DNA from: Zingiber officinale
Taxonomy: Eukaryota > Streptophyta > Magnoliopsida > Zingiberales > Zingiberaceae
DNA length: 64,000 nucleotides
NCBI RefSeq assembly: GCF_018446385.1
Contig: NC_055990.1
Span: 22,377,558-22,441,557, forward strand
Reading direction: 5' to 3'
Shown here: one piece after another, positions 23,556 through 38,100 of the stretch
How positions within the stretch are numbered: position 1 is the first letter of the stretch
Layout of the letters: every line of letters begins with the position of its first letter
Made by a program: the position numbers and the translations under genes
The notes under the pieces: generated by a model
The model's database searches: none
The model's input: the letters and a program-made list of their open reading frames with translations, nothing else
What the model was told of the DNA's origin: nothing

Positions 23556-25700
23556 GGGAACCAGGTACAGTATTCAGACATCGTGTGTTTACGATACTTA
23601 TCGTGCCTGCTTGGTTAGTTTTCGCATAAAGGAAAAGTGTGTTCTTCTCCATTGCCTTATCCGTGGAATTATCTATTAGTTATGTTTACACAAGAAGAGA
23701 CTTTAGCGGCAAGGAAAGTGGTCGGGCTTTCTCTGTCCCAAGATCTCTGTTTAGTCGAAAGGTTTTTGTTACCCATGTCGATAGTTCAGTGGAGTTTGTA
23801 GAGTGCAGAAATCTGTTCAAACTTGTTCAGATATACAGTAGTGCATACTAGCAGGTATGTAATTCTTTACTTTTATGTTTGAAAAATCAGTCTTCAGCTC
23901 GATATAATCGTTATACGATATAGATTCCAACTAAGGTTGTGTTTGCATTGCCAAAGCCCGAAATGGATGACTTGGTTTGGATCTACCTTATGAAATATTG
24001 GCTTAGTCTTTTATTTTCTGTCAAAAATATGATCTGTTCAGTATACTTTCATGCATTGGTGTAATAGTTTTGAGTCAATTTAATGAATGATCTTAACTTC
24101 TCCAACATTATTTTGATTAGGGTTTAGAGTAGCCAAGTAGAGTTGATATTGAGCTCAATTTAAGCTTAGGCAACCGGATCATGTCTACCAGTAATTCTAA
24201 TAACCGAATTGTTTTAATATTTATTTCCAAAGTTAATTTTAAAATTCTATAATTTTTTAAACCGTAAATTAATAATTTTTATTAATTAAATATTTATAAT
24301 TAATATTAAACTTATTGAAATAAATTATTTGGCTATTCGAGCACGACTACAAAACTGTGCTTGATCAAAGTGGATCAACACCTTCCATGTGGAATATTCT
24401 AAGAATATATGATAAGATGCTGGAATTAAGATTGAACATTTAAAAAAACTTTAGACGAGTAACTATAAAAAAATGACGATTTTTAAAATCTCTTTTAATA
24501 TTTGTCATTTTTTAGAATATTGATGTTAAAAATGTTTCTTAGAAGTTTTATATTTGTTGCCAAAATACTCCATTAACAACGAATAATCTAGAAAGATAAA
24601 AATCATAGCATTTAATTTGATAATAAATGAACTTTGTTTTGATATTGATCAAACTTTAATAACATTTTGAAAAAAAGTAAATGAAATAAATGAAGATGGT
24701 TTCTCAATAACTATAGATTTTTGTTAAACAAACCATTAAGAGATAAATAAAAACTTTATTTTATTTAACCTACTTAACTTTAACTATTATTTATTAATCT
24801 ACGCCTTCTATATTGCACTGTTATTGTCTCATTTAGGAGTTAAATGGGCAATACTAAACAACAAAGGATATTTTAATACCACTTTATAAGTATAGAGGAT
24901 TGAAATAATAACAATAGGGTGAAAATTAAAAGAACCCTTTTAATAATCAGAATTATTAAAAAAAAGTGTCTTTTTACAATATGAAAAAAAAAAGAAGATA
25001 CTTTATCATATTTTTATATTGAAAATATTCTTATTATTCTAATGTTGTTATATATGTATGTTGAACATTTTGTATTATCTTTTTTTTTTATCAATTTAAT
25101 CAATATTATTTAATATTGGTTAAAATTACTTAAAAATAGTTAAAATGATAGTAAAAAGATCCAAATTACATAGTAAAGTGATTTTAATTACACATTGTAA
25201 TAATTACTTGTGACTAGTATAATTATTTTACCCTCTAGTTATAGAAAGATGTTAAATTCTCACATATGTATTTACAATTTAATCTATTTATTTTAATAGT
25301 GGATAATTTTTTTTAGTTTTTTTAACCCCAGAGCATAATACTGGACGATGACTTATCTCTGAAGTAATAGTCAGAGATCGATTTTCAGAAACTGATGATC
25401 TAAAATTTATCTCATCATGTGTCACGTGGGGTCGGTATCAAGGAGTCATTAATGTAGTGAATTTATAGATATATTTTTTAAATAAAGTTTTTTTATAATA
25501 AAATATTGAAAAAAAAACCTTTTGAATCGTCCTTTTGACCTTTTGCCATAATACTAAATGGATACTTTAAATAGATAGTTAAAAGCATGAGAGGAGAAAG
25601 TCATCTCAGTTCTTGAAATAATCAACCGGTTCAGGCTCGAATGAGCGAACCAAACCGGCTCTAAGTTAGAGTTGGAATTGACTCGACCAAGTCGATTTAT
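23556..25700. other. ALBA 3' UTR and intergenic spacer
   Basis: After the stop the transcript probably continues; a donor-like CAG|GTACAG sits 9 bp after the stop and acceptor-like sequence occurs near 23854, suggesting a 3' UTR intron. From about 24,100 the sequence is very AT-rich with no gene, repeat array or element boundary that I can define. Confidence 0.5.
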
Positions 25701-25803
25701 CGCCGTCGTAGCTGCTTGATGGACCAAACGGAAGGGCGATACTCGCCACCGTCACAGATCTCATCTACTCCATCGATCGAAGGCGAAGCTGGTCTCTCCA
25801 ACA

Positions 25804-25805
<2 letters not shown>

Positions 25806-25839
<34 letters not shown>
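25806..25839 (+). repeat. (CT)n microsatellite in the USP-gene leader
   Basis: About 17 CT units lie 320 bp before the start codon, followed by a C/T-rich tract to about 25880. CT/GA tracts are common in plant core promoters and 5' UTRs and may bind GAGA-binding factors. Here the tract lies inside an upstream open frame (25716-25949). Confidence 0.8.
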
Positions 25840-25841
<2 letters not shown>

Positions 25842-26159
25842 CTCTTTCGTTCCCCCTCGCCTCAACCTTCCTTCTCCCCTTCTCTGCCTCGATCGCTCGA
25901 TCGATCGCCGCGCTTGGTGTCCTCGCTCGATCTTCACAATCCGATCTGAGTCTATCTGGATTTCCTCTCCGGCTGATTCGCCCAGTACCGGGCCAGGTAG
26001 ATCACTCGTCGCTGGTGGCGCCGCCGGCGGCATCGGATATTCGGTCGGCGGCGGCGGAGGCGGCGTCTTAGAGGCTTGCGAGGTGGATGTTCTTCTGGAA
26101 TAAGGAGATTGGAATCCCTTCTCTTCTCGTCGTACCTCCTTGCGCCTTTTGGTTTTGTT

Positions 26160-29100
26160 ATGGGGAACAAAAAGCGAAACCCTAGCCACCGCCACGCCCG
26201 CCATCCTCCAGACTCGTCGGCTTCGGTGGCGGATGATGTTTCGCTGGTTTTGTCCTCCCCTGTCTCTGATGACGGGCCACACCGCGTCGATGCGCCCGAT
26301 GCGATCGAGTCTGCTGTCGTTAAGGTGGAGTGCGAACGGGCGCTTAATTCCCTCCGCCGTGGGAACCATACTAAAGCCCTACGACTGATGAAGGAGGCGG
26401 CGGGGCGACACGATGGTTCCGCGCTGCTGCACCGAGTACACGGGACTGTGGCGGCGAAGGTCGCGGCTCTTCTCGATGACCCCAGTGCGAAACTGCGGCA
26501 TCTCCGCGTCGCCGTCGATTCTGCCCGCCGCGCGGTTACGCTGTCTCCGAGCTCGATTGAGTTTTCGCACTTCTACGCTAGTCTTCTGTTTGATGCTGCT
26601 ACGGATGGACGCGGGTACGAAGAGGTTGTCCAGGAGTGCGAACGCGCTCTTGGCATCGCTGACCCGGTCGATCCTGCTAAGGAGAGCCTCCAGGAGGAGA
26701 GCCAGCAGAAGCTGTCTACGCCTGAGGCTCGGATCAATCACGTCCAGCAGGAGCTACGGGCTCTGATCCAGAAGTCCAACATCGCGTCTATCTCGTCCTG
26801 GATGAAGAATCTTGGCAACGGGGCTGCTGGGGAGGAGAGGTTTCGGTTGATTCCTATGCGCCGTATCTCTGAGGACCCGATGGAAGTCCGGTTGGTGCAG
26901 GCAGCCCGCCGCCCCAACGAGATTAAGAAGGCCACCAAGACCCCAGAAGAGCGGCGCAAGGAGATTGAGGTCCGTGTGGCTGCTGCTCGCATTCTCCAAC
27001 AGAAGTCCAGCAACTCTCCAGGATCCCTCCAGGAGGAGGATGGTCGCCCTGGTTCAGATTCCTCCACCACTTCCTCCAGTGCTCACCGGCTAGCAGAGCG
27101 CAGGAAGTTAATCTCCAAGAAGGTCATTTCCTCTACTGACCGCATGGATCTTGCCCGTGCTTATTGGAACTCGATGGGTTTGGAGAAGCAGTTGGATTTT
27201 ATAGTTGTAAATATCCCAGAGCTCAAGCTGCATTTCACGTCATCGACCAAGGACAGCCTTGCAGTTGACATTCTGACTGAGGCACTGACATTTGTGGAGG
27301 CCAGAGGGACGTGGGAAGTTTGGGCTTGTTGCCGCTGCAATGAGAAGTTCACTGACTGCAACGACCACATCCAACACACTGTTCAGGAGCATATAAGTAG
27401 CCTCTCAACCAAGCTGCAGTCTGTAATGCCTCATGAAGTTGATGGAGAATGGATCGAGATGCTTCTTAATGGGAGTTGGAAGCCCATTGATGCTGCTTTG
27501 GCCGTGAAGATGCTCAAGGAAGAACAGCTGAAGCACCCTTCGTCGGTGAAGGATGCAGACTCTGACACTAGCCGCAAGGACAAAGAGCCTTCGCCTGAGT
27601 ACTGGACTGCTAAAGAAAACTTGGATTCTTCCTCTTCACCCGAGCATGGGGAGATTGCAGACCAAGATTTTCCTGATGACTTTTCTTTGAAAGGGACCTA
27701 CAATGAGATCAATGATCTTATTGATGTCTCTCGTAGATGGCCTTTGTCAGATGATGCTGAAAGGACCAAACTTCTTGAAAGAATTCAAGCCATGTTTCAG
27801 ACACTTGTGAAACACAAGAGCCTGTCACTAAGTCATCTAAATAAGGTGATACAATATGCCATCGAAGAGATCCAAGCATTTCCATCTGGATCATTGTTGC
27901 TTAACCATGCACTGGATCAGTCGCCTGTTTGTATCTTCTTCCTGGATGCTTCACACCTTAAGAAAATACTCAAGTTTTTGCACGAGCTTTCACAGTCCTG
28001 TGGGTTAGGGAGATACTCTGACAAGGACACTACTCCTGGTGATGCTGATAGAAATGGACAGGTTACTGAAGTCACAGATGAAATTAGTCTGAGCTTTAAC
28101 TTCTGTACTCTTTCTTTAGATGGTCGTTCTTTCAGACAAAAGCCTGATATCCATCTAGAGAATTTTTGTGTTGATGATGCTGTCTACAAGAAACCAGATA
28201 CAGATGTTTTTTTGTCATGGTTATTTGCTGGTCCTTCCATCGCTGAGCAACTTTTATCATGGACTCGCATGCGTGAAGAGAAAGCTCATCAAGGCATGGA
28301 AATCCTTCAGATGCTCGAGAAGGAATTCTATCTTTTGCAAAGTTTGTGTGAAAGGAAATGCGAACATTTGAGTTATGAGGAGGCTTTGCAGACCGTTGAA
28401 AATCTTTGCTTTGAAGAACTTAAGAGAAGGGAACAAGGAGGGAAGTTGGCATCTCAAAGTTATGAGACTACTTTGAGGAAGCGGCAAGAGGAGCTGGCAG
28501 AGCGGGAGAATGATGAAATGTTTGATTCATGCAGATTTGAGTTGGAAGTTATTTCTAATGTTTTGAAGGAGGCACAAGTCTTGAATGTGTCACAATTTGG
28601 GTATGATGAGGCTTTATCTAGCACAGGTTCTCGCTTGTGTGACTTGGATTGTGATGAAGGTGATGATTGGAGGATGCATGATTACTTGCAGCAAACGGAT
28701 ACTTGTATAGGAATAGCAATCCAGAGGCAGAAGGAACAACTTTCTGTGGAGGTTTGCTGGTCATTTAATGTGTAAGGCTACCATTTTCCAATTCTTTGAA
28801 CTTCATCCATGTCTTGCTGCATGCAGCTTAACAAGATTGATGCAAGGATCATGCGCAATGTGACTGGTATGCAGCAATTAGAGGCGAAGCTTGGGACTGC
28901 TTCAGCCTTGGATTATCGCACTGTTGTTTTGCCACTTGTGAAATCTTTCCTTCGGGTCTGTTCACTTATTTTCTTCATCTATTGTGAAAATGTCTCAACA
29001 TATTTGGTTCCGTAATATGGTTGATTAGTTGGAACTTTTTATTGCTCATCTTGAACAGTTTCATTTGGAGGATTTAGTAGATAAAGATGCTAGAGAGAAG

Positions 29101-32100
29101 TCTGATGCTGCAAGAGATGCCTTCCTAGCAGAGCTTGCACAGGATGCCAAGAAGACTGTAAACAAAGGAAATGATACCAAGCATGCACATGAAAAATCAA
29201 AGGAGAAGAAGAAGAGCAAAGATAATAGGAAAAGTAAAGATCAGAAGGTCTTTATAACTTGTCTCCTTCATTTTCTATATTTCTTGTGTGTATATTTGAT
29301 GTGTGTAACTTTTTCTTGCTGATTTTTTGCTTTACATTAGAGTTTGGGCTATATTGATCAGTACCCGGATCATCAGGATACTTCTGAACAATCGTAAGCA
29401 CATCCCTTGTCCACTTATAACTTATGATAAAATAAAGTTTAATGTTACAGTTTGGGGAATTAATTTTTAGTGAGTTCATCCTCACCAGGTTTCCTAATAA
29501 TCTGATCATTTTGATAAGTTCTATCAGATGTCTGTTCATCAGATAGTTATCTGTCCTTTTATTTCCTTTTTTTACTTTGTTTTAAATATTCTATCTGCTA
29601 TGCTCTGAAGTATGTTCCATTCTCTTGCAGTGAGTCTGTTGTAGATGCTGATTCCTTGGAGCATGATTTTATTGTATCAACTGGTGATTACCTGAAACAG
29701 CAAGAAGAAGAGTTTAAACGTAGAGTGGAACTCGAGGCTGAAGAAAGGAAACTTGAGGAGACCTTGGAGTACCAAAGGAGGATTGAAGATGAGGCAAAGC
29801 AGAAGCACCTTGCAGAACAATCAAAAAATGCTGTGGCTTACCCAAACAATCACACTGATGCTATCTTTCTTGTTAATTCATCTGTGAATTTGAACTATGA
29901 TTCTAGATTGCAAGAGAAAACCACCCCAACTTATGTAGAAGGCATAGAATTTGGTGATACCCACGTTTCTGAAGACAACATGCACTATGACCACCATAAC
30001 ATGAGATTCAAACAAAGAAATAAGAATGACAAAGCAAACCACATTAATGTTGGACAGCAGCACACTATTAGTGACGACAGTGAGAAGAATAATGGGAGTT
30101 GCATTGATGAAATGCAAGCTTTTGATGTCTATAATGGTTTTCCAGTAAAAGTGGGTTTGCAAGTTAATGGAATAGAGAAATCTGCAACCAATACAACATC
30201 TTCTGATAGCAACAGCTTCCAAAAGGCTAAAAAGACAAATAGCCAATCTCATTCAAAACACAAGCAAGGTAATTTCTTATTTTCGTTTTAGCAATAGCAA
30301 ATGTTAACGTGATCAAATATATTTTTAATATCTTGATGATCAATTGTTTTTGCTGTATGTGAACTTCTACTGTTTCTACTTGCAGGTTCTGCAGGAACTG
30401 CATATGATGGATTTCTGCCTTTGGAACAATTGAAAGCTAAGCAGGTTGCCAAACATAATATTTCAAAAGAGTTGCCTGAAGGGAATGGAAGAGCTTTTCC
30501 GTTTTCTAAAGAAAACCATTTACCTGCCCGTTCTCAACGCGAACTATATGAGGATCAAGATAATGGTGCAGGTCTTTTATTTAAAATTGTTAATTTTGCT
30601 TTTTGATTCTAAGAGAAATCAACTACATGGCTTTATGATTTTCTTTGCTTTTGAATGTATTATGTCTACCAAATTTCTTGCTCATTTTCCACAACAATTT
30701 GTTAATGCTTTTAAGGTGAAATTATTGATTACGCTCACCCCATGCGCCTCTCATAGTCCCTTCCCAAGTTATGTGAAGGGAGGTAAATCACGGAATCAGC
30801 TTATAGCTGATTGCCAAAATGACTAGGGGGTGGGAGGATTTTTTTTCCGAGGGCATGCGCCCGTCGAGAATTGATTCCTTGCCATATTGTAGCAAGTTTG
30901 CCACCCTCTAGCTAACTAGGCATCCTGTGGGGATGAAATTATTGCAAGCTAGCACTAATATTGGCTTGACCTTGATGAAACTTGATGTGCAAGTTTTGTT
31001 CCCAACCAGTGCTTTAATTGGAGGTTGATAATACTTTGCTACAAAGTACCTAGTAACTCCATAGCTTTATGAGCTACTTGGGGTATGCCAAGTTACTTGC
31101 CATGTCAGATATTGATTCCCAACAGTAGTTTACTTCTATATGTGTTCAACATGTTGCAAATATGCAGTTATGCAAAATCAGTAGGAGAATTAAACATAGA
31201 GCCACTTAGTTGGCAATCCTGTTTAGCAACAACTTTGGATGTTTGATAGGATGTTTGGTATCTTTCTCAACTATAATAAGGTGGTCAATGTTATAATATG
31301 TTTTTTTTTTCTTTTTCTGCAAATATCTTACAAATCCATTTTTAATGTAGGATATATGGCAAATGATTTTTTTTTCCCCTTTGTTTGCAAGCTTAATTAA
31401 AAATAACTTGAAAGGAATAGTGACAAGGGAGACAGTTCAGGCGCTTGGGCACCACATTCTGATATAAATCAAATTCGTGCTAATATATAACTTCTTACTT
31501 GTGGCTAGGACAAAATGAAGTTAGGACAGCAGGACAATTTCAGGACGAGGATGAAAAAAGGTTCCAAGAAGATCTTAAGCAAGCTGTGCGTGAAAGCTTA
31601 GGTATGTTTACTTCATTTTTTCTTTTTCATCTTCATATTACAAATATGGAATGTCTAAGGGGATGTCCTGTTTCATCCTCTCTTATCTTCAGAAACAACA
31701 GTTAGGTTGTTTGCTAGTTCCACATTGTTGTTTTGCTAGTTCCACATTGATCTAGAGGTTGAATAGATGCATTGTGGATTATATTGTATGTTTGATGCAC
31801 GTAATTTTAATATATAACTAATGTACAAAACATAAAAAGAAGATAAATAATGATAATTCTTTAATTTTAATTTTTTATTATTTATATTTTCTAAGACATT
31901 TTCTAAGTGTAATTTGTTTTGACCTTACTATATCATTATCTATACTTAAATAATTTTTTTATATTTTATTGTTGCTAATCACCTTTTTTGGTCTTTCTCG
32001 TTTAATGTGCGTATTTATCATTGTCTAACTGGAGCATTTAGTCTAAGTACATGTCTGTACCATTTTAAACGTGTCTCTTAGAGTTTTTCCTCAATAGATG

Positions 32101-35100
32101 CAACTTTAACTTTCTCTCTAATGCTCTCATTTCTTATTTTATCCATCCTTGTATGTCCACATATTCACCTTAACATCCTCATCTCTGCACCTCTCATCTT
32201 TTGGTCATGTGCTCGAGTCGCTGTCCAACATTCAGGTTTATATAATATAGTAGGTCTAACTGCGATTTTATAGAACTTTCCTTTAAATTTTAAAGGTATT
32301 TTACGACCACTTAAAACACCCAAGACTCCCCTCTATTTCAATCATCCTACTTGTATTCTATGTAAGACATCTCTTTCAATCCTTGCATCGTTTTGTAAAA
32401 ATGATCCTAAAATCTAGGCAACTCATTATTTCCTATCTTAACAATTGTTTTATTACGTCTAATATTGCTAAACTTAAATTTTATATATTCTGTTTTTATT
32501 TCACTAAGCCTAAAATCTTTTTCTTCTAGTGTTTCACATCAATATTCTAGTTTAGCATTTATAATATCATCTACAAATGCACCGTGATACTTTGTCTTGA
32601 ATGTGTGCAGTGTGTTCGTCCATAATTATTATAAAATAATAGGGACTTAGAGTTGATCCTTGATGTAGTACCCTATCTTTATTGGAAATGTTTCAGTTAC
32701 TGTACCTGAAGTTTTTACTCCAATCATTATATTTGCATACATATTCTTAATTAGTTCAATATATGTTATGTTAATATCTCGCTTTTTTAGAATTCTCCAT
32801 TTGAGACTCTATTATAAGCTTTTTTAAATTAATGAATACTATATGTAGATCTTGTTTTTGCTTCCGATATTTTTTAATTAGTTGTCTAAGAAGATGTATA
32901 ACTTCTATTGTCGACCTTCCAGGCATGAACTTAAATTGATTTTTGGTCATTGTGATCTCCTTAATTTTTTTTCTATTACTCTTTCCCAAAGTTTCATGGA
33001 ATGACTCATTAATTCTCTATAGTTTACACAATTTTATATATCTCCCTTAGGGAACTAGAGTACTTACCTCCATTAAGATAATTTTTTTTGATTTTAATAT
33101 TATGTTAATAATTTTGTAAGTCATTCAATACCTTATTTTCCTAGACACTTCCATACCTCTATTAGAATATCATCTAGTCCAACGACTTTTCTATTGTGCA
33201 TCCCATTTAAAGCTCGTTCTACTTTTGAAGTTTTGAATTCTACAATAAAAATTTAAATTTCTATACTCATTTGATTTACTTAAATTACCTAAGTTAAATT
33301 GGTTACCTAAACCTTCATTAAAAAGTTGATAAAAATATCTCTTCCACCACTCTTTATTTCTCCATTTAAATAGTACCCTATTACATTCATTTTTAATACA
33401 TTTTATTTAGATAAGATATCTTGTCTTTTTTTTTTCACTTTAGCTATTCTATAAATGTCTCTTTTTCCGTCTTTTGTATCCAATTTTTTATATAATGGTT
33501 CAAAAGTTTCATTTTTTGCTTCATTCACTACTTTCTTAGCCTCTTGCTTGGCTATTGTATATTTTCTTAAATTTTCCTAGTTCTTATAAATATATAATTC
33601 CTTCACTTTCTTTTGTATTTTCTCATTCAATCATCAAGATTCCTTATTTAGTAATGCATATTCTTTTGATTCACCTAGTGCACTTTTAGCTAATATTTTT
33701 AATTTTGATACCATTTTATCTCATATCGTATTAGAGTCATCATATATTTCACCTAATATTCGTACTTCTATTTTCTCCTTAAATATATTTTGCTTCTCAT
33801 CCTTTGACTTCCACCACTTAATTCTAGGAATCGTATATATTTTTTTTCTATCAATATTATGCTTGAGACATATATCTGACACTACTAATGTATGTTGGGT
33901 AGTTAAGTTTTCTTCATGGATGACTTTGCAATCTTTATAAATTTTTTTTATCCCTTTTCCTAACCATAAGAAAGTCAATTTGTGAACGTAACCAAGTGTT
34001 TTTATCTTTTCTTAAAAGACGTATTAACTAATATCAGGTCTTATGCTATCGCAAAATCCTATATAATTCTCCTTCTTTATTTCGTGTTCCAAACTCATAA
34101 CCCTCATATACTCTCTCATATTCCTCATTTTTCACTCCGACATGCCCATTTAGATCAACCCTTATTATAATCATTTCATTTGGTGAAATGGTTTGTAATA
34201 TTTCATCTAAGTTATCCCAAAACCTTGATTTGATAGTTTTATCTAATCCTACTTGCGGTATATATATGCTAATTACGTTCATAGTTTCTTTCGCCATTAT
34301 TATTTTAAGAGTTTTAATTCTATCCCCTCTTCTAACTACTGCAACTTTCATCTGTTAACGAACTATCTACAACAATATCCACTACATTTCTTGTTTTACT
34401 CTTTCTTGTATACCATAACTCTTTCCGGGAACTAAGCAATAATGTTAATTTTGTACCTATTCTGGATAGTGTACCTCTTAAACCTACTGAATTCTATTGC
34501 TTTTATCTTCTTGTAGTGTGTTTAAAACTAGTATCTAAAACCTGTTACTCAAAATTTGACAGAAAAGTTAACATACAGAAATAGGAGCAATGAACTTCCA
34601 TAAGAAGGTTCTAAATCAGTATCAATCTTAAATTGTAATAGAGCGAATACAACAGTTTGCGGAACTTTCTACTGATTAGAATGTATGTAGAAATTTGATT
34701 AGACCTCATGCTATGCCAACTCAGTTAGATAAGGATAGCTTGTTGCATGTGTGGCTACCAAATTATTAATTTTAACATTCAGATCAAAAACTCCACTTTG
34801 AGTCAGAAATCAACATCCTAATTGATCTTTTTGAAATTTTTTAGGAACAACCTTGTCTGACACAGGTTCATATTTGTTTTGAATACTTGTGCACATTTCT
34901 GAGTAACAGATGATTGTTACTATCAAAAATGATGAAACTCATATGTTGTGAAATATTAACATTTGTATGATCATAAAATAGAGCAAGATTCAAAATAATA
35001 CCACCCTTTTCAGTTTTCACTATAATTTACTACTTTTCTAGACAACCATTGCTGTGCTAATTTTCAGATTGATTTTGTAACCGTGCAACTTGTGCTCTAT

Positions 35101-38100
35101 TTAATGCTTCCTTCCCTTCTTTTTGATTTTGTATATTTATAGATGACCCTTATGTTCCCTTTATTCTTTTTGAGTGATAACGAAAGCCATCTATATGGAA
35201 TATCTAATGGAGATAATAACATGAAATATCTCATTTCTACTTTGGGAATTTTGGTTTGTAATTCATTTCGCTTTTGAAAATTACAGAAGGCAGTGACTAT
35301 GTTGTATCAGCTATTGACATGGGGAGCATTTCAAGCAGAAAAGAAGTTCTTGGTACTGGTCTCAGGAATGCAGTTGGCGAATACAATTGTTTCTTGAATG
35401 TGATTATCCAGGTACTCAAAGTATTGGATATGGTTGTTGCTAATTGTGGCTTTCTTAAAATATGCTTCATGCCAATGATTTTTTGTATTTTTTTACTGGC
35501 TTAGTCATTATGGCATTTAAGGCGTTTCAGAGATCAGTTCCTCAAAACGTCATCAGTGCATGAGCATGTTGGAAATCCATGTGTTGTCTGTGCGCTTTAT
35601 GATATATTTACAGACTTGAGAAAAGCTTCTGAAGGTGGACTAAGTGATGCTGTTGCACCTACTTCTTTGAGAATTGCTTTGAGCAACTTATATCCTGATA
35701 GTAAATTCTTTCAAGAGGTGATTACAACATGAGTGAGCTGTTCTATGCAAAATGCACATTACTTTTGTCTTGATGACATCTTAGACCATATAAATTTTGG
35801 TATCCCTTTATCCTGAAAGATTTTTTATCCATTAACAGGGACAGATGAATGATGCATCTGAGGTTCTATCAGTAATTTTTGACTGTTTGCATAAGTCATT
35901 CAAAGTTCATTCTGGGGATAGTGATGGTGGTTTGCAAAAGATTAATTCAGAAGGATTGTGGGATTGCACAAACAGCTCGTGTATTGCGCACACACTCTTT
36001 GGAATGAATATAGATGAACAAATGAACTGTTATAACTGTCATTCCCAGACCAGACACCTGAAGTATACTTCATTTTTTCACAATATCAATGCGAATTCAT
36101 TAAGAACAGCAAAGGCAGGTCTTCAATTTGTTAAGTTACCTTCCATGATTATGCAATAGACCAATTGTGATATCAGCAAATTTGTTGAAGGCATAATTCA
36201 AATTCATTGAAATCATGATTCTTTTGTTACAGGTTATGTGTCCTGAAAGTTCTTTTGATGACCTTCTGAAGACTGTGGAGATGAATCACCGTTTATCTTG
36301 TGATGTTGAAGCTGCTGGTTGTGGAAAACCAAATTACATGAATCACATATTGTCTCATCCACCACATGTTTTTACAGCTGGTAACCATTGTTTCCTTTTT
36401 CCTTTTTTAAATTAGTAATTCACATCTGCTTATCTTGCAAAGGGAGTTTGTATTAAATGTCATATCCAGTAGATTGAACATAGTTTATTTTATTTTTTGC
36501 ACAGGAACAAGCTTTTTTTTGTTTTTTTTTTGAGCTGGAATTGTGCAAAAATTTAGTCTTTATCTAGAATGAATATTAATCACAAATGGGTATTTTTATG
36601 TTAAAAATCTCATATCGTGCTGGCAAAACAACTAAAATGTATCATTCTAATAAATTACTATAACTCAATATTACTTAATGTCTGATATGTCGTTGTATCA
36701 ATCATGTATTGTCTTGTGCCAACACTAGACACCTGTTGATATGCTACAATAAATGTGAGATAAATTGAGATAATATTTTTATTATTTCTAATGTCAAAAT
36801 CCATTTCATGTGAAAAAGAAATTTAAATTAAGTATATAATTTTTTTCATCTCTTTTCTCCCTTTACTTCCAATTCACCAATTGGCATCATGTATCGGAAT
36901 AGTACCCTTTCAATCAAAAATTGAAACTCCAACACAGGTTGATGGTTCGAGATTTTGAACCTTGGGTATTTCTAGCTTTGATGTTAACAAAAAGAGATTA
37001 TTCTGGGTGGCAGTTGTTCCTCTTTTATAAGCTATTTTTTGCCATTGGCAAAACTGCTCCTTTCTATATTAATCAATTTTAAAGGGCACTAGAGCCTGGT
37101 AAACTCTCTGATGTGACATTGCATAAACTTTTTGTTTCTTCTGGTACTTATACATTTTCATTAAGTAACATTCTATATTTTCTTTTGATTTTATACGCTT
37201 CAACGGTTAGCCTCTAATTACTTGTAGATTTTATTGGTTTTTTCCATTCATATCCTCGATTTACTTTTGTTTGTTTATTTATTTTTTTAAACTGTAAATC
37301 TCTCTTCTTCTTTTTTTTTTTCATTTTCACCACTGCACTGCATCCAATTTTTTTTTTTCATTAAAGGTTACCTTTATTTTCTTTTATTCACATTTGGCAG
37401 AGGTCTAGGTTGCTGATCTTGTCAATCCTACGTGAATCTTTCTTAATACCTTAACTGATTAATATCTATTTCAGTTTTAGGATGGCAAAGTACAACCGAA
37501 AGTGCAGATGATATATCTGCAACTTTGGCAGCAATTACGGCTGATGTTGATATTGGGGTTCTTTACTGTGGTATAGACAAAGGAAGCAAACATTCTCTGA
37601 TTTCAATGGTATGTTAGCCAACGCCTTGAATTTTCATTTGTCGTGGTCTTTTGGAGAGCCAATATCTGACCAATTTTTGTTTTATGATCCTGTGAGTTGT
37701 CATTTGACGAACTTATGAATGCTAATGCATTCTTGAACCAATGTCTCTAATGGAGAGAACAAACATCAATTTTTAATATTAATTTCCCAGTTGAATTCTG
37801 ATAATCTTTTTTCCTTGAAATTATCTGTAACAAGTAGGTAATTCACTTTAGCTTCTTTTTTCCTTCATGCACTAGTTTCATTAGTTCTCCACTTTCATGG
37901 TAAATTTGCTTAGATGCATTTGGTTCTGTGACAATGTGTTCATGGAATGTTGTTAGTATTAATTTGTTGTTTGTAAGTCTCAAAATGAGTTAGGCTCCAA
38001 TTTTTTTGAATTATTTTGACTTTGACATAATTGAGAAATTTTAATCGGCTTAATTCATGGCTCATCCATACCTTTATGCTATATTTGGTCTTGAAATATT

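Noticed and set aside
26076-26159. Upstream in-frame ATG of the USP gene adding 28 residues
   Set aside because: Family members begin at a sequence like MGNKKRN; the additional residues have no family counterpart. It cannot be excluded without 5'-end data.
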